Assembly: GCA_041686855.1 (NCBI GenBank)
Contig: JAWLDA010000019.1
Coordinates: 16,381 to 80,380, forward strand
Source of the DNA: JAWLDA01 sp041686855
GTDB lineage: Bacteria > Bacillota > Limnochordia > DTU080 > RSA5
Length of the DNA: 64,000 nucleotides
Direction of reading: 5' to 3'
Part shown: one piece after another, positions 43,583 through 51,903 of the stretch
How the letters are laid out: each line of letters opens with the position of its first letter
Position numbering within the stretch: the first letter of the stretch is position 1
The notes under the pieces: model-generated
The model's database searches: none
Told to the model about the DNA's origin: nothing
Seen by the model: the letters and a program-made list of their open reading frames with translations, nothing else
Made by a program: the position numbers and the translations under genes

Positions 43583-45046
43583 CTATCTCGTGCCAGTTAC
43601 CTCGCAGTAGTAAGCGCTCGACGAAATCGTATCGCCCATGCCGACCGTTCCTACGGGGCTCGGAATGACGTGGCTCGGGGTGACCAGGACGATGTGATCC
43701 TCGGCCTCGAGGATGCCCTCTTCAGCGAAACGCTCAACCTCACTCGACGACACGCCTGGTGGCAAGTTCTCGGCGATTTCGGCGGCGAAGCCCCGGAGCT
43801 GCTCGAACCCGATATCGGAGGGCGCCACGTCCGCGATCGCCGGCAGGCTGTCGGCCGACGGGAACCCGCCGGATTGCGCTTTGCGGGCGTTCACCGCGCT
43901 GGCATAGAGGCAGGCGTCGCGCACTTGGGCGGCCGTGCGGCCGTACGGTTTGCGCAGAATGAGGACGTAGTAGCCCAGGTTGTGCACGTGCACCCGCTCG
44001 ACACCCAGCTCCCGCAGTAAGGTCAGGCCGCCTTGGTAGAGCAGGTACGCCCGCTCGTTCTCCTCGAGGGCGTCGGCGAGGCCATCCTGGCCAAAGCGGC
44101 GCAAGAGTCCGCGAATCTCTATCTCGTTGATGCCGAAGCTGTGCACCACCGCGCCGAGGCGGCGGTAGAACTCCTGCTCCACCTCACGCACCTTGGCCGG
44201 CACGTACTCGATGTGCAGTTTCAGCTCCGGATTGCGGGAAGTGAGGGCGGCCAGGTCGGCGCAGCTTCGCTCGATGTACGCCTTGACGGCCTCGGGGTCG
44301 TCGGGGTTGGCGCCGCACTGATGGTAGCCGGCGAGGAAGCCGACATCGAGGTCAGCGCCGAACGTAGCCAGCGATGGGTGAATGTCGTCGTGGAAGCGTC
44401 GCTCCGGCCCCTGGATCGCCGTCGTGATGATTGCCCGGTTAGCCCGCGGCGTTGTGATCGAACCGTCGGGGAACGTGAACGTCTCTCCCTTACGGTACTC
44501 AAACACCCATGGCTCCCGGGTGAGATCGTCCGGGCGGCCGGCCGCTTTGGCAGGTACGCATTCAATCCGGCCGTCCTTTGCCTGAGGCCAGAGGACACCC
44601 TCTTCAAAGAACGATGCCTGCCGCGGCGAGAGGAGCGGGGAGTAGACGACCGAGTCCGCCCCCAGCTTGGCCATTTGGTTGGCGATGATGCCGGCTTGTC
44701 CACCCATACTCTCCACGCGGTCGGTGAAGATCTCCGACCACCAGGGGACGAGCTCTTCGGTGTCGCGGACCAAGAGTGCCGACTTGCCTGTCTTGAATCC
44801 GTGGCGCAACACGGCGATGAAATCCTCCCGTGAGCCGATCGAGCGGAGCGCCTCCACGTCGATCGAGGCGACCCGCTCCCAATCAATGTCGGGGCTCTGC
44901 TGCACCAGCCGTTCGATCGACTCAGGCGTCACCCGAGCGACGACGTCCACGTTTAGGTTAAAGGCGGCAAAAGCCCGCCCGCGGGGTGTCTGTTGAATCG
45001 CTTGACGCAATCGGTTTTGCCATGTAGCCTGCAAAGAATCGTGCAC
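43583..45046 (-). CDS. ADP-dependent phosphofructokinase/glucokinase family protein
   Basis: 487 residues of the ADP_PFK_GK family in the ribokinase-like fold, best known from archaeal modified glycolysis. Visible features: GGQAGIIANQMAKLGADSV in the sugar site, FGINEIEIRGLL, VHVHNLGYYVL and the catalytic VGMGDTISS near the C-terminus. It would phosphorylate glucose or fructose 6-phosphate with ADP. Unusual in bacteria but known there. It lies in a minus-strand group with ThuA and a DegT-type aminotransferase. The substrate (glucose or fructose 6-phosphate) cannot be told from sequence alone. Confidence 0.88.
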   Translation of the reverse strand: MHDSLQATWQNRLRQAIQQTPRGRAFAAFNLNVDVVARVTPESIERLVQQSPDIDWERVASIDVEALRSIGSREDFIAVLRHGFKTGKSALLVRDTEELVPWWSEIFTDRVESMGGQAGIIANQMAKLGADSVVYSPLLSPRQASFFEEGVLWPQAKDGRIECVPAKAAGRPDDLTREPWVFEYRKGETFTFPDGSITTPRANRAIITTAIQGPERRFHDDIHPSLATFGADLDVGFLAGYHQCGANPDDPEAVKAYIERSCADLAALTSRNPELKLHIEYVPAKVREVEQEFYRRLGAVVHSFGINEIEIRGLLRRFGQDGLADALEENERAYLLYQGGLTLLRELGVERVHVHNLGYYVLILRKPYGRTAAQVRDACLYASAVNARKAQSGGFPSADSLPAIADVAPSDIGFEQLRGFAAEIAENLPPGVSSSEVERFAEEGILEAEDHIVLVTPSHVIPSPVGTVGMGDTISSSAYYCEVTGTR

Positions 45047-45078
45047 CAGTGGTATGTTCCTCTCTTTCGGTACCTATC

Positions 45079-45100
45079 ACGCCAGATGTACGCCAGATGT
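45079..45100. repeat. two perfect 11-bp direct repeats
   Basis: ACGCCAGATGT is repeated twice back to back. It lies within the 198-bp gap between the kinase and DegT genes (45047-45244), in which I see nothing else. Confidence 0.7.
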
Positions 45101-45244
45101 ATCGAGCATTCGTCACGGTCAAGTGTGCTCCCGTGACGACAGGGCCAATACGCCTCGCGTGTCAAACGTACTTCGCCTAGCTGCGTACCCTTCCGGCCCG
45201 TAGCTTCACGCACCGTACCTATGACGCTGGGCCTCATTCACGGC

Positions 45245-46519
45245 TCATCCGTAGTACGCGTCGGCCACTTTGCGGATGGCGGCAACGACGTCGTCGGCGA
45301 CCGCCTCGCTCCACTTTTGGCCCAGGCTGATCGTGACGACCCGGCCGAGGTGGTCGAGTGTCTTGGGACACATGTCGGGGGAGTATTCAACGCTTCCTTT
45401 ATAATATTGCGGCGCCCACGGATACCCCGTCCGGTCGGCGCTCCACTTGTTGATCACATAGTCCCAGTGTTTGTAAATGTGACGGTCGGGAATCTCTTGG
45501 TTGTAAATCGTGCCGTTGCGAATCCCTTCGGCTGCCAACGCCTTGGAGAAGCGGCGCGCCTCGTCCGCCGTGGGAAGGTAGAAGAGGACCGCCAGCCCAC
45601 AGTCGCCCTGCGGATCGCTGACGCGCAGCGGCTCGATGCCCGGAGCGTCGGCGATTCCCGAAACAATGCGGCCTTTGAGGGCACGGAGTCTCTCAAGGAT
45701 GCCGGGAAGGCGTTGTGTCTGTACGTAGCCCACCGCCGCCCGCATCTCGCACATGCGGTTGTTCTCCCCGGCGAACGGCTCCCAGTCCTGCTCCCGAGAC
45801 CAAAAGATCATGGCCGAGTCGTGTCGACACGCTGCCCGGCGGAAGACCTTCTCGTCGTCCGTGACGAGCATGCCCCCTTCGCCGGCGGTGATCACTTTAT
45901 AGTGTTGAAAACTGAAGGCCCCGGCGTCGCCGATCGAGCCCAACTTTTTGCCGCGGTACTCGCCGCCGTTGGCCTGCGCCACGTCTTCGAGGACCGCCAG
46001 GTCGTGCCGGCGGGCGATCGCCATGATCTCGTCCATCTGCGCCGGAAGACCTCGCATGTGTACGGGAATCACACAGCGGGTGAGCGGGGTAATCTTCCGC
46101 TCAAAGTCGGCCGGGTTGAGCGTGAGCGTGTCATCCACCTCGGCGATCACGGGAATGGCGCCCACCGAGAGGACAGCCGATGCCGTAGCGATGTACGTGT
46201 ACGCCGGGACGATCACTTCGTCGCCGGTGCTGACACCTAGACCGACGAGACCGGCAATGAGCGCACTCGTGCCGCCCGTCACGGCGAGAGCATGCTTGGT
46301 CCCTGTCAACTCGCGGTACGCCGCCTCGAAGCGACCGGCGTACGACTGATCGTCCGGGAGGAGGAATCGAAAGATCTGCTGCCGCCGCAACACATCCGTC
46401 ACCGCGGCGATCTCCTCATCGCCGACCTCCAGGATCCCGTGTAGCGTCGGCGGCGTCGGCGCCGTGCGGACTGGCGTCCCTCCGTCGATGGCAAGGCGAA
46501 GCTGTTCCTCTGATATCAT
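45245..46519 (-). CDS. DegT/DnrJ/EryC1/StrS-family PLP aminotransferase
   Basis: 424 residues. Motifs of sugar aminotransferases are visible: ALAVTGGTSALIAGLVGLG, GDEVIVPAYTYIATASAV, DVAQANGGEYRGKKLGSIGD and SFQHYKVITAGEGGML with the PLP Lys. The C-terminus has the YPWAPQY and SLGQKWSEA segments. It probably transaminates a keto sugar or keto-cyclitol, but no nucleotide-sugar genes are adjacent. GAGGAGA precedes the ATG. It is the last chromosomal gene before the integron. Confidence 0.9.
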   Translation of the reverse strand: MISEEQLRLAIDGGTPVRTAPTPPTLHGILEVGDEEIAAVTDVLRRQQIFRFLLPDDQSYAGRFEAAYRELTGTKHALAVTGGTSALIAGLVGLGVSTGDEVIVPAYTYIATASAVLSVGAIPVIAEVDDTLTLNPADFERKITPLTRCVIPVHMRGLPAQMDEIMAIARRHDLAVLEDVAQANGGEYRGKKLGSIGDAGAFSFQHYKVITAGEGGMLVTDDEKVFRRAACRHDSAMIFWSREQDWEPFAGENNRMCEMRAAVGYVQTQRLPGILERLRALKGRIVSGIADAPGIEPLRVSDPQGDCGLAVLFYLPTADEARRFSKALAAEGIRNGTIYNQEIPDRHIYKHWDYVINKWSADRTGYPWAPQYYKGSVEYSPDMCPKTLDHLGRVVTISLGQKWSEAVADDVVAAIRKVADAYYG

Positions 46520-46873
46520 GGCAGATCGTCTCCTCGTAGCTTATATCAGCCCGGTTAGTACCTTGCGCCCCTAAACGTTGAATTTGGACGAGATAAAGCG
46601 GTTCTCTGCCCGATTCTTCAGCGTGCACCACGGCTGATCCTTGTCTTACATTTATTGCAGAACGCCCGGCAATACGAATATTCCAATATGGGTAATTTTG
46701 GACAGGAGATTGTGCGGACTCGTCGAAAATCGTCAAATATCGAGGAAAAGTCACACGTCGACCGTCGTGCTAGCCTCTTGGCTTTTTGCCTCTGGCACCA
46801 AGCCTCTGACCTCCCAGCATCTGAGCTTCCTACGTTCTGGGATCGACCTCCGTGTCCCGAGGGCTTCAACGAG
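46520..46873. other. intergenic region upstream of the integron integrase
   Basis: About 350 bp that divides the DegT gene from intI. A frame of 73 codons ahead of the integrase is open but has no family resemblance. A GAATATTC palindrome occurs near 46676, but I cannot assign a regulator. No repeat or RNA gene was recognised. Confidence 0.4.
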
Positions 46874-47881
46874 GTGAGCGCGTTGAGCGGCTCCGGAGAC
46901 GACAGGCTCGGTCCAAGGGAAGGGACAAAGCTTTTAGAGCACGTGCGAACAGCCCTAAGGACCCGGCATTACAGCCCGCGTACCGAAGCGAGCTACGGCC
47001 GTTGGGTGAAGGCGTTTCTTGTACACCACAAGATGCGCCACCCGGCCGGCATGGGCGAGGTCGAAGTTAACGAGTTCCTCACCTACCTTGCGACTGAGCG
47101 CAAGGTAGGCGCGTCAACTCAGAATCAGGCGGCCAGCGCGTTGGCGTTTTTCTATCGCAACGTGATCGGCCGCGACATAACCGGGGGTCTCCAAGACGTT
47201 GTGCGGGCGCGTCAAAGCCGTCGCCTGCCCGTAGTCTTAACGCGGGAAGAAGTCCGAGCCGTCTTGGAGTGTTTGAGGGGGGAGAAGTGGCTCGTTGCCT
47301 CCTTGCTTTATGGGAGCGGGCTACGGCTCATGGAGTGCTTGAGGCTACGCGTTCAAGATATCGACTTTGCCCAACGAGAGATCACCGTCCGCCAAGGGAA
47401 GGCCGGCCGTGACCGTGTCACCATGCTCCCCGAGCGTCTCATCCCTCCGTTACAGACCCATCTGCGTCATGTACGGGCACTGCATCAGCACGACCTGCGG
47501 GACGGGTGGGGCCGTGTCGTGCTCCCCGACTCCCTCGCACGCAAGTACCCCCAGGCAGCCACCCAGTGGCGCTGGCAGTGGGCGTTTCCCCAGCCCAACC
47601 GGTGGCGCAACGCCCAAACCCAAGAAGAAGGCCGACATCACACCCACCCCTCCTCCATCCAAAAAGCCGTGACCCAAGCCGTCGCACGAGCCGGCCTCAC
47701 CAAACGGGCTACGTGCCATACCTTTCGGCACTCCTTTGCAACCCATCTCCTGGCCGCCGGTTACGACATCCGGACCGTTCAGGAGCTGCTCGGTCACAGA
47801 GATGTGCGCACGACCATGATTTACACCCATGTCCTCAATCGCGGTGGGCACGGCGTGCGGAGTCCAATGGATGCATTGTGA
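46874..47881 (+). CDS. intI: integron integrase (IntI), tyrosine recombinase
   Basis: About 335 residues. N-terminal core-binding domain (LLEHVRTALRTRHYSPRTEA), then the catalytic domain with Arg in GSGLRLMECLRLR, Lys in VRQGKAGRDRVTML, HxxR in CHTFRHSFATHLL, and Tyr in LLGHRDVRTTMIYTHV. The insertion around QWRWQWAFPQPNRWRN is the integron-specific patch that separates IntI from XerC/D. The frame stays open back to 46655, but IntI proteins start near here; GTG 46874 or TTG 46883 (GAGGTGA 5 bases upstream) are likeliest. It points in the same direction as the cassettes, opposite to class 1-3 integrons but as in Treponema denticola. Confidence 0.95.
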   Translation: MSALSGSGDDRLGPREGTKLLEHVRTALRTRHYSPRTEASYGRWVKAFLVHHKMRHPAGMGEVEVNEFLTYLATERKVGASTQNQAASALAFFYRNVIGRDITGGLQDVVRARQSRRLPVVLTREEVRAVLECLRGEKWLVASLLYGSGLRLMECLRLRVQDIDFAQREITVRQGKAGRDRVTMLPERLIPPLQTHLRHVRALHQHDLRDGWGRVVLPDSLARKYPQAATQWRWQWAFPQPNRWRNAQTQEEGRHHTHPSSIQKAVTQAVARAGLTKRATCHTFRHSFATHLLAAGYDIRTVQELLGHRDVRTTMIYTHVLNRGGHGVRSPMDAL

Positions 47882-47935
47882 GAATGGGAAGTGGGCGGTG
47901 CTTGTAGGGCGTTCGGTGCGGAGATTTCACGTTTC

Positions 47936-47972
47936 GCGTGCGTGTTATCGAGAAACAAGATAACACCCACGC
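47936..47972 (+). other. imperfect hairpin between intI and the first cassette
   Basis: GCGTG-c-GTGTTATC pairs with GATAACAC-c-CACGC: 13 base pairs with one C/C mismatch and a 9-base loop. It lies 55 bp after the intI stop and 130 bp before the first cassette boundary. It could terminate the integrase transcript or belong to attI; there is no T tract. Confidence 0.5.
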
Positions 47973-48089
47973 AGTGAATGGTTTGGGATCTGTAATGTGG
48001 TTTGGGGATTCTCTGGCGTAAGGGATGACTCGTTTCTTATTCGGGATTTAGATCACTAGGATTCAATCGAAAAGTTGTTTTCTAGAAAC

Positions 48090-48118
48090 TTGATAAGCAC
48101 TAGTTAGCCACATATTTA
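48090..48118 (+). promoter_or_regulatory. possible cassette promoter spanning the attI junction
   Basis: TTGATA (48090-48095) and TATTTA (48113-48118) are separated by 17 bases, with the recombination site between them. The -35 match is good and the -10 match poor. If real, cassette insertion would separate the two boxes. Low confidence. Confidence 0.25.
48103..48109 (+). other. candidate attI / first cassette junction (GTTAGCC)
   Basis: GTTAGCC resembles the R' core site G/TTRRRY where cassettes join; the same heptamer ends the half attC at 62967. It lies 222 bp after intI and 25 bp before the first cassette gene. The attI boundaries further upstream cannot be set by eye. Confidence 0.55.
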
Positions 48119-48133
48119 ACAGGGGGGTACGTC

Positions 48134-48664
48134 ATGAAGATCCGCCATGAACACCAATACGTGGGCGCCGCCGTAATGCAAATCGCCGAGCACCCGAGTT
48201 TTACCGCCATTAACAGGCTCATTGTTGGCGGAGAGAGCATTAACAATGGGTTTCTCATCAATGGAGACATCGCTGTACTATGTAAATATGCCTCCGAACC
48301 GAACGGACTCGGCGAATATCTGTTTAGCTTCAACAGGGAGCAGATCAGCCGGGTGAAGAGGATCCAAGAAAGCAAGCGACGCCTGTTCTTCGCACTCGTA
48401 TGTGTTGAGGATGGTGAGATCTGCTGTCTAACGGAAGTTCAGTTTGACGCGTTAATCGCAAATCGTAAGAAGTCCGCCGGCGCCGACGAGGATCAGTACC
48501 AGGTTCTCGTTACATGCAATAAAGGGGCTCGCCTCCGGGCGTACGTCAATGCCGCCGGAAAGAAGGGCAGGACTGCTGGAAAAATGGAGACCATCGCGCG
48601 AAAGGCATTTCCCGATCTCATTTTTGGGGAACAGAGCGAGTCACGCAACAGCATGAGTGGCTAA
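48134..48664 (+). CDS. cassette 1: hypothetical protein (176 aa)
   Basis: Preceded by AGGGGGG 8 bases before the ATG. The product is a mixed alpha/beta protein with central strands (FFALVCVEDGEICCLTEVQF) and a basic C-terminal part (AGKKGRTAGKMETIARKAFP). No family recognised and no catalytic motif obvious. The stop TAA lies inside the R'' site of the following attC, as is usual for cassette genes. GC is lower than in the chromosomal part. Confidence 0.75.
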   Translation: MKIRHEHQYVGAAVMQIAEHPSFTAINRLIVGGESINNGFLINGDIAVLCKYASEPNGLGEYLFSFNREQISRVKRIQESKRRLFFALVCVEDGEICCLTEVQFDALIANRKKSAGADEDQYQVLVTCNKGARLRAYVNAAGKKGRTAGKMETIARKAFPDLIFGEQSESRNSMSG

Positions 48665-48749
48665 CAGGCGTATCCAGCGGACGGGATGAGGGCGGAGCAG
48701 TTCCGTCGAGAGGTGTGCACGCCGCCGCTGATACACAAGGACGTTAGGC
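48659..48749 (+). other. attC site 1
   Basis: R'' GGCTAAC, L'' stem GCGTATCCAGCGG, matching L' CCGCTGATACAC and R' GTTAGGC. One extra C in L'' corresponds to the extrahelical base that orients attC. 91 bases, type A stem. Confidence 0.9.
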
Positions 48750-48771
48750 ATAGTGAGGTGCAACATGCGGT

Positions 48772-49581
48772 ATGTCGGATCTGACTGCCATAGAAAAACG
48801 CAAGTTGGAACGCGCCCTAGGCATGGGTGGCGGCTACGTGCTTAACTTTTCGAACCGGACATTCGAGGAGTTCTTCCTGGATACGGTCGGCATCGACATT
48901 TATGATGATAAATACGCCTATTCAAGCGGATCAAAGGCCAACAGAATGCGTGCATTTTGGGACAAGGAGAGCAATTACCTCGTTGCGAGGGTTCTTGAAC
49001 CGATCTTCTCTAACTGGGACGAGTTCGCAGGGTATGGATCCCCCGAGGAACCTCCTGAAGAGTGTGTTCGAATCGTTCACCGCCTAAAAGACAGTGCACC
49101 TATTCCAGAGCTGGGTGCCTTTGCGCCCAACGTCGATGATGAGACGTTTGAAGTTTTGGCTCGGTCGGTTCGAAACTCAATTGAACAGAACGAACCCGAA
49201 GCTGGCTTGGACCGCCTGCATACCTTCCTCGTCAAGTACTTTCGGGTGCTCTGTCAAAGACGAGGACTCGAGGTTAACCGCGAAAAGCCACTTCATAGTC
49301 TTGTCGGCGAGTACATAAAGGCCCTAAAGAACGAAGGTCGGATTGAATCTGAGATTACGGAGCGAATTCTCAAGTCGACTATTTCGGTAATGGAGGCTTT
49401 TAATCGGGTCCGAAACGAGCAGAGTTTCGCACACGACAACGATGTTTTGAACTACCATGAGAGCCTCCTTATATTCGGATACATTTCCTCTTGCGTCAGA
49501 TTTGTCGAAGCCATAGAGACTGGAAAGACGTCTTCGGAGTCAGAGAAGACCGATGATTGGCTTCAGGACGTTCCGTTCTAG
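48772..49581 (+). CDS. cassette 2: abortive-infection family protein (Abi-C domain)
   Basis: 269 residues. The C-terminal half matches the Abi_C domain: HTFLVKYFRVLCQRRGLEV, LHSLVGEYIKALKNEG and VRNEQSFAHDNDVLNYHE, a helical domain found in phage-defence proteins related to AbiV/AbiJ types. The N-terminal half contains FEEFFLDTVGIDIYDDKYAY, a segment common in such proteins. It likely causes growth arrest on phage infection; that role is by family only. The gene ends 20 bp before its attC. Confidence 0.8.
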   Translation: MSDLTAIEKRKLERALGMGGGYVLNFSNRTFEEFFLDTVGIDIYDDKYAYSSGSKANRMRAFWDKESNYLVARVLEPIFSNWDEFAGYGSPEEPPEECVRIVHRLKDSAPIPELGAFAPNVDDETFEVLARSVRNSIEQNEPEAGLDRLHTFLVKYFRVLCQRRGLEVNREKPLHSLVGEYIKALKNEGRIESEITERILKSTISVMEAFNRVRNEQSFAHDNDVLNYHESLLIFGYISSCVRFVEAIETGKTSSESEKTDDWLQDVPF

Positions 49582-49601
49582 GCGGCCGGCGCGGGGAGCA
49601 T

Positions 49602-49687
49602 GCCAAACAAGCGTTTCGAGCGGACGGGTTATCCGAGAGGGTCGGATGACCCGTCCGCAGCGCCGCTCAAACGCAAGGACGTTAGGT
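49602..49687 (+). other. attC site 2
   Basis: R'' GCCAAAC (one mismatch), L'' GCGTTTCGAGCGGACGG, L' CCGCTCAAACGC, R' GTTAGGT. 86 bases. Type B stem; an inner GGACGGGT/ACCCGTCC-like pairing extends it. Confidence 0.9.
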
Positions 49688-49717
49688 CTACAAAGTTGAT
49701 CACTGGAGGGTGGGCGC

Positions 49718-50119
49718 ATGGACGCTCCCTACGTTAGTTCAGCCGTCATCGTGTATCGAGAGACATGCGACAGGCGGGAGTACCTATTGCTGCACTATCG
49801 GGATGCGCCTCCTCGCGGCCCATGGACCTGGCTCTCGCCTACGGGGAAACGCAAACCTGGCGAGTCAGGTCTACAATGTGCAAGGCGCGAACTATTCGAA
49901 GAAACTGGGATAGAGTTCGATTGTGTACCCGTCGCACCTCAGGAGGATGGTTGGCTGTTTTATTGTAAGGTCCCGACCGATGCAGAGGTTCGCTTGTCGG
50001 AAGAACATGATGACTATCGATGGCTTACCGCAGATCAAGCAGTCGATTTATTGGAGCCAGAGGTTGTCAAGGCAGGGATTCCCAAGGTAGAATCCCTGCT
50101 TGATGGGCGAGATAGATAG
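49718..50119 (+). CDS. cassette 3: NUDIX hydrolase
   Basis: 133 residues. The NUDIX box is split across GKRKPGESGLQCARRELFEETGIEF: Gly, the REL and EE residues fit GX5EX7REUXEEXGU, though the first Glu region is slightly altered. TGGAGGGT lies 9 bases before the ATG. NUDIX enzymes hydrolyse nucleoside diphosphates linked to other groups; they are frequent integron cassettes. About 100 bp without a gene separate the stop from the attC. Confidence 0.87.
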   Translation: MDAPYVSSAVIVYRETCDRREYLLLHYRDAPPRGPWTWLSPTGKRKPGESGLQCARRELFEETGIEFDCVPVAPQEDGWLFYCKVPTDAEVRLSEEHDDYRWLTADQAVDLLEPEVVKAGIPKVESLLDGRDR

Positions 50120-50218
50120 GTCTGTTGCCGAAATCAGTTTGAACGTCAGTGTTTCGAGTGAATTTCTCCTCAGATGGGTATAGTTGTCGCAGGATTGTGT
50201 GGACTCGAAAGGACAGAG

Positions 50219-50307
50219 ACCTAGCAAACGTATCCAGCGGACGGGTCACAACGTGCGTTTCTGTTGATGCCAGGGACCGCCGCCGCTGATACGCAAGGGC
50301 GTTGGAC
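50219..50307 (+). other. attC site 3
   Basis: R'' ACCTAGC (G for A at the sixth position), L'' ACGTATCCAGCGGACGG, L' CCGCTGATACGC, R' GTTGGAC. 89 bases, type A stem. Confidence 0.88.
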
Positions 50308-50325
50308 AGACTGAAAGGACCAACA

Positions 50326-50937
50326 ATGGAAAACGTACCGAAGTCCCTCGGGATACCTGAGTACCGCCAAAAGCTGCTTGCTCGACTTCATGAGCCGCAC
50401 GTCAAGGATCTGACCGAGTTTGTCGAGCGAATTCGGGAAGAGCAAGGGTGTGGAGATGCGGTTCCCTATTGTGACCCTGCTGACGGTGGCATCAATGCTA
50501 AATGTCTAATCGTACTTGAAGCACCCGGTCCCAAGGCTGTCGGCAGTGGATTTGTCTCTCGTAACAATCCAGATGAGTCCGCCAAGAACTGGCTTGAGTT
50601 GAATGTGGCCGCTGGATTGCCGCGTTCTCGCACGGCTACTTGGAACATTGTACCCTGGTACATCGGTTCTGAAGGGAAAATACGCCCTGCATCCCCAGGT
50701 GACATTGCGTCAGGATGGCCGTATCTCGAGCGATTATTGCGGTGGCTTCCGGGACTAAGGATCGTTGTCTTAGTAGGTCGGAAGGCACAAAGAGTTGCGA
50801 CACGCCTTCGGTCGTCGCAACCGGATCTCGAAATCATGAAGTGCTATCACCCTAGTCCGATGTTCGTAAATCGAAAGCCCGAGAATCGCAATGTACTGCT
50901 GGAAGAGCTGCGTAAAGTGGCGGGGAGACTGAGCTAA
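50326..50937 (+). CDS. cassette 4: uracil-DNA-glycosylase-family protein
   Basis: 203 residues from ATG 50326 (AAAGGA 8 bases upstream); an earlier TTG at 50302 lies inside the attC R' site and is rejected. Motifs: VPYCDPADGGINAKCLIVLE (water-activating region), ATWNIVPWYIG, VVLVGRKAQ and CYHPSPMFVNRK, whose HPSP matches the DNA-intercalation loop of the UDG superfamily. It may repair or sense uracil in DNA; some relatives act in phage defence. The stop is 7 bp before the next attC. Confidence 0.8.
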   Translation: MENVPKSLGIPEYRQKLLARLHEPHVKDLTEFVERIREEQGCGDAVPYCDPADGGINAKCLIVLEAPGPKAVGSGFVSRNNPDESAKNWLELNVAAGLPRSRTATWNIVPWYIGSEGKIRPASPGDIASGWPYLERLLRWLPGLRIVVLVGRKAQRVATRLRSSQPDLEIMKCYHPSPMFVNRKPENRNVLLEELRKVAGRLS

Positions 50938-50944
50938 AATCACT

Positions 50945-51034
50945 GTCCAACAAGCGCATTGAGGGGACGGGGTGAGACCTGGTGGTTCCTCTATCGGGTG
51001 AGCGCGCCGCCGCTCAAACGCAGGATCGTTAGGG
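50945..51034 (+). other. attC site 4
   Basis: R'' GTCCAAC, L'' GCGCATTGAGGGGACGG, L' CCGCTCAAACGC, R' GTTAGGG (final G instead of a pyrimidine). 90 bases, type B stem with more mismatches. Confidence 0.82.
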
Positions 51035-51109
51035 CATCTTTCCGTGGCGTGTAGACAAATCAATGCCAATCAGATAATCTGATCCTAGATAATTCTGGAG
51101 GTGGCGTTG

Positions 51110-51388
51110 GTGCGTATTAGTGAAAGCGTAACCGAGGTTGCCCGGCATTTCGCCGACTACATCAACCGAGTTGCGTTTCGAGGTGAGCGGTTTGTCCTCA
51201 TGCGCGGAAACAAACCCGTAGCTGAGCTTAGTCCTGTGCCGATGGGTGCTCGCCTTGGCGATCTACCGGACGTCTTGGGTTCGCTCCCTAGGCTGTCGGA
51301 AAGTGAGGCGGTTGCGTTCGCAACGGACTTAGAGACGGCACGTGACGAACTAAAGAGAGCGACGGTCCGAGATCCATGGGAGTCCTAA
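51110..51388 (+). CDS. cassette 5a: Phd/YefM-type antitoxin
   Basis: 92 residues from GTG 51110, with GGAGG 8 bases upstream (GTG 51101 abuts the site). The N-terminal DNA-binding domain reads ISESVTEVARHFADYINRV and RFVLMRGNKPVAELSPV, typical of Phd antitoxins; the C-terminus is acidic (LPRLSESEAVAFATDLE) for toxin binding. It overlaps the PIN toxin gene by 13 bp. Toxin-antitoxin cassettes are thought to stabilise large arrays. Confidence 0.88.
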   Translation: MRISESVTEVARHFADYINRVAFRGERFVLMRGNKPVAELSPVPMGARLGDLPDVLGSLPRLSESEAVAFATDLETARDELKRATVRDPWES

Positions 51389-51792
51389 TTGATACAAGTA
51401 TCCTGATTGAGTGTGCGCGGGGACGAATCGATCTTGATGTGCATGTCCAAGGACGCGAAAGTGTAGCGTTCTTTTTGTCGGTCATTACTGCGAGTGAGCT
51501 CCTACATGGAGTACACCGTGCCCCAGATGCGAAGGTACGAGCGAAGCGATCCGCGTGGGTTGAGGCGATCCTCAACCGATTTCCTTTGTTGGAAATTGAT
51601 CTTGCCATCTCCCGGGCTCATGCACAAATTTGGGCGGAACTTGCGAGAGCAGGGAGCATCATTGGTCCGCATGACATGTGGTTGGCGGCCACATGTGTTG
51701 CTCACGGACTTAGTATGGTTACCGCGAACGAACGTGAGTTTGCGCGGGTACCTGGACTTGATGTCGAGACCTGGGGATCCAGGAGCGCCTAA
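51376..51792 (+). CDS. cassette 5b: VapC-type PIN-domain ribonuclease toxin
   Basis: 138 residues with the four acidic PIN residues: Asp in VLIDTSILIE, Glu in TASELLHGVH, Asp in GPHDMWLAATC and the late Asn/Glu region in VTANEREFARV. VapC toxins cut tRNA or rRNA and are neutralised by the cognate antitoxin, here a Phd-like protein encoded just upstream. The stop TAA forms part of the next attC R'' site. Confidence 0.92.
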   Translation: MGVLIDTSILIECARGRIDLDVHVQGRESVAFFLSVITASELLHGVHRAPDAKVRAKRSAWVEAILNRFPLLEIDLAISRAHAQIWAELARAGSIIGPHDMWLAATCVAHGLSMVTANEREFARVPGLDVETWGSRSA

Positions 51793-51876
51793 CAAGCGCA
51801 TCGAGCGGACGGGGAGAGACCGGAGAGTTCTGTTGAGACGTGGCCGCGCCGCCGCTCAAGCGCAAGAACGTTAGAC
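51787..51876 (+). other. attC site 5
   Basis: R'' GCCTAAC, L'' GCGCATCGAGCGGACGG, L' CCGCTCAAGCGC, R' GTTAGAC. 90 bases, type B stem. Confidence 0.92.
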
Positions 51877-51903
51877 CGCCCAATTTGGTAGTATGGTGAT
51901 TCA

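Noticed and set aside
46874..47881. Assignment of the host to Spirochaetota from the reverse integron alone
   Set aside because: Reverse-oriented integrases are not exclusive to that phylum and several chromosomal genes look more like Bacillota; left open.
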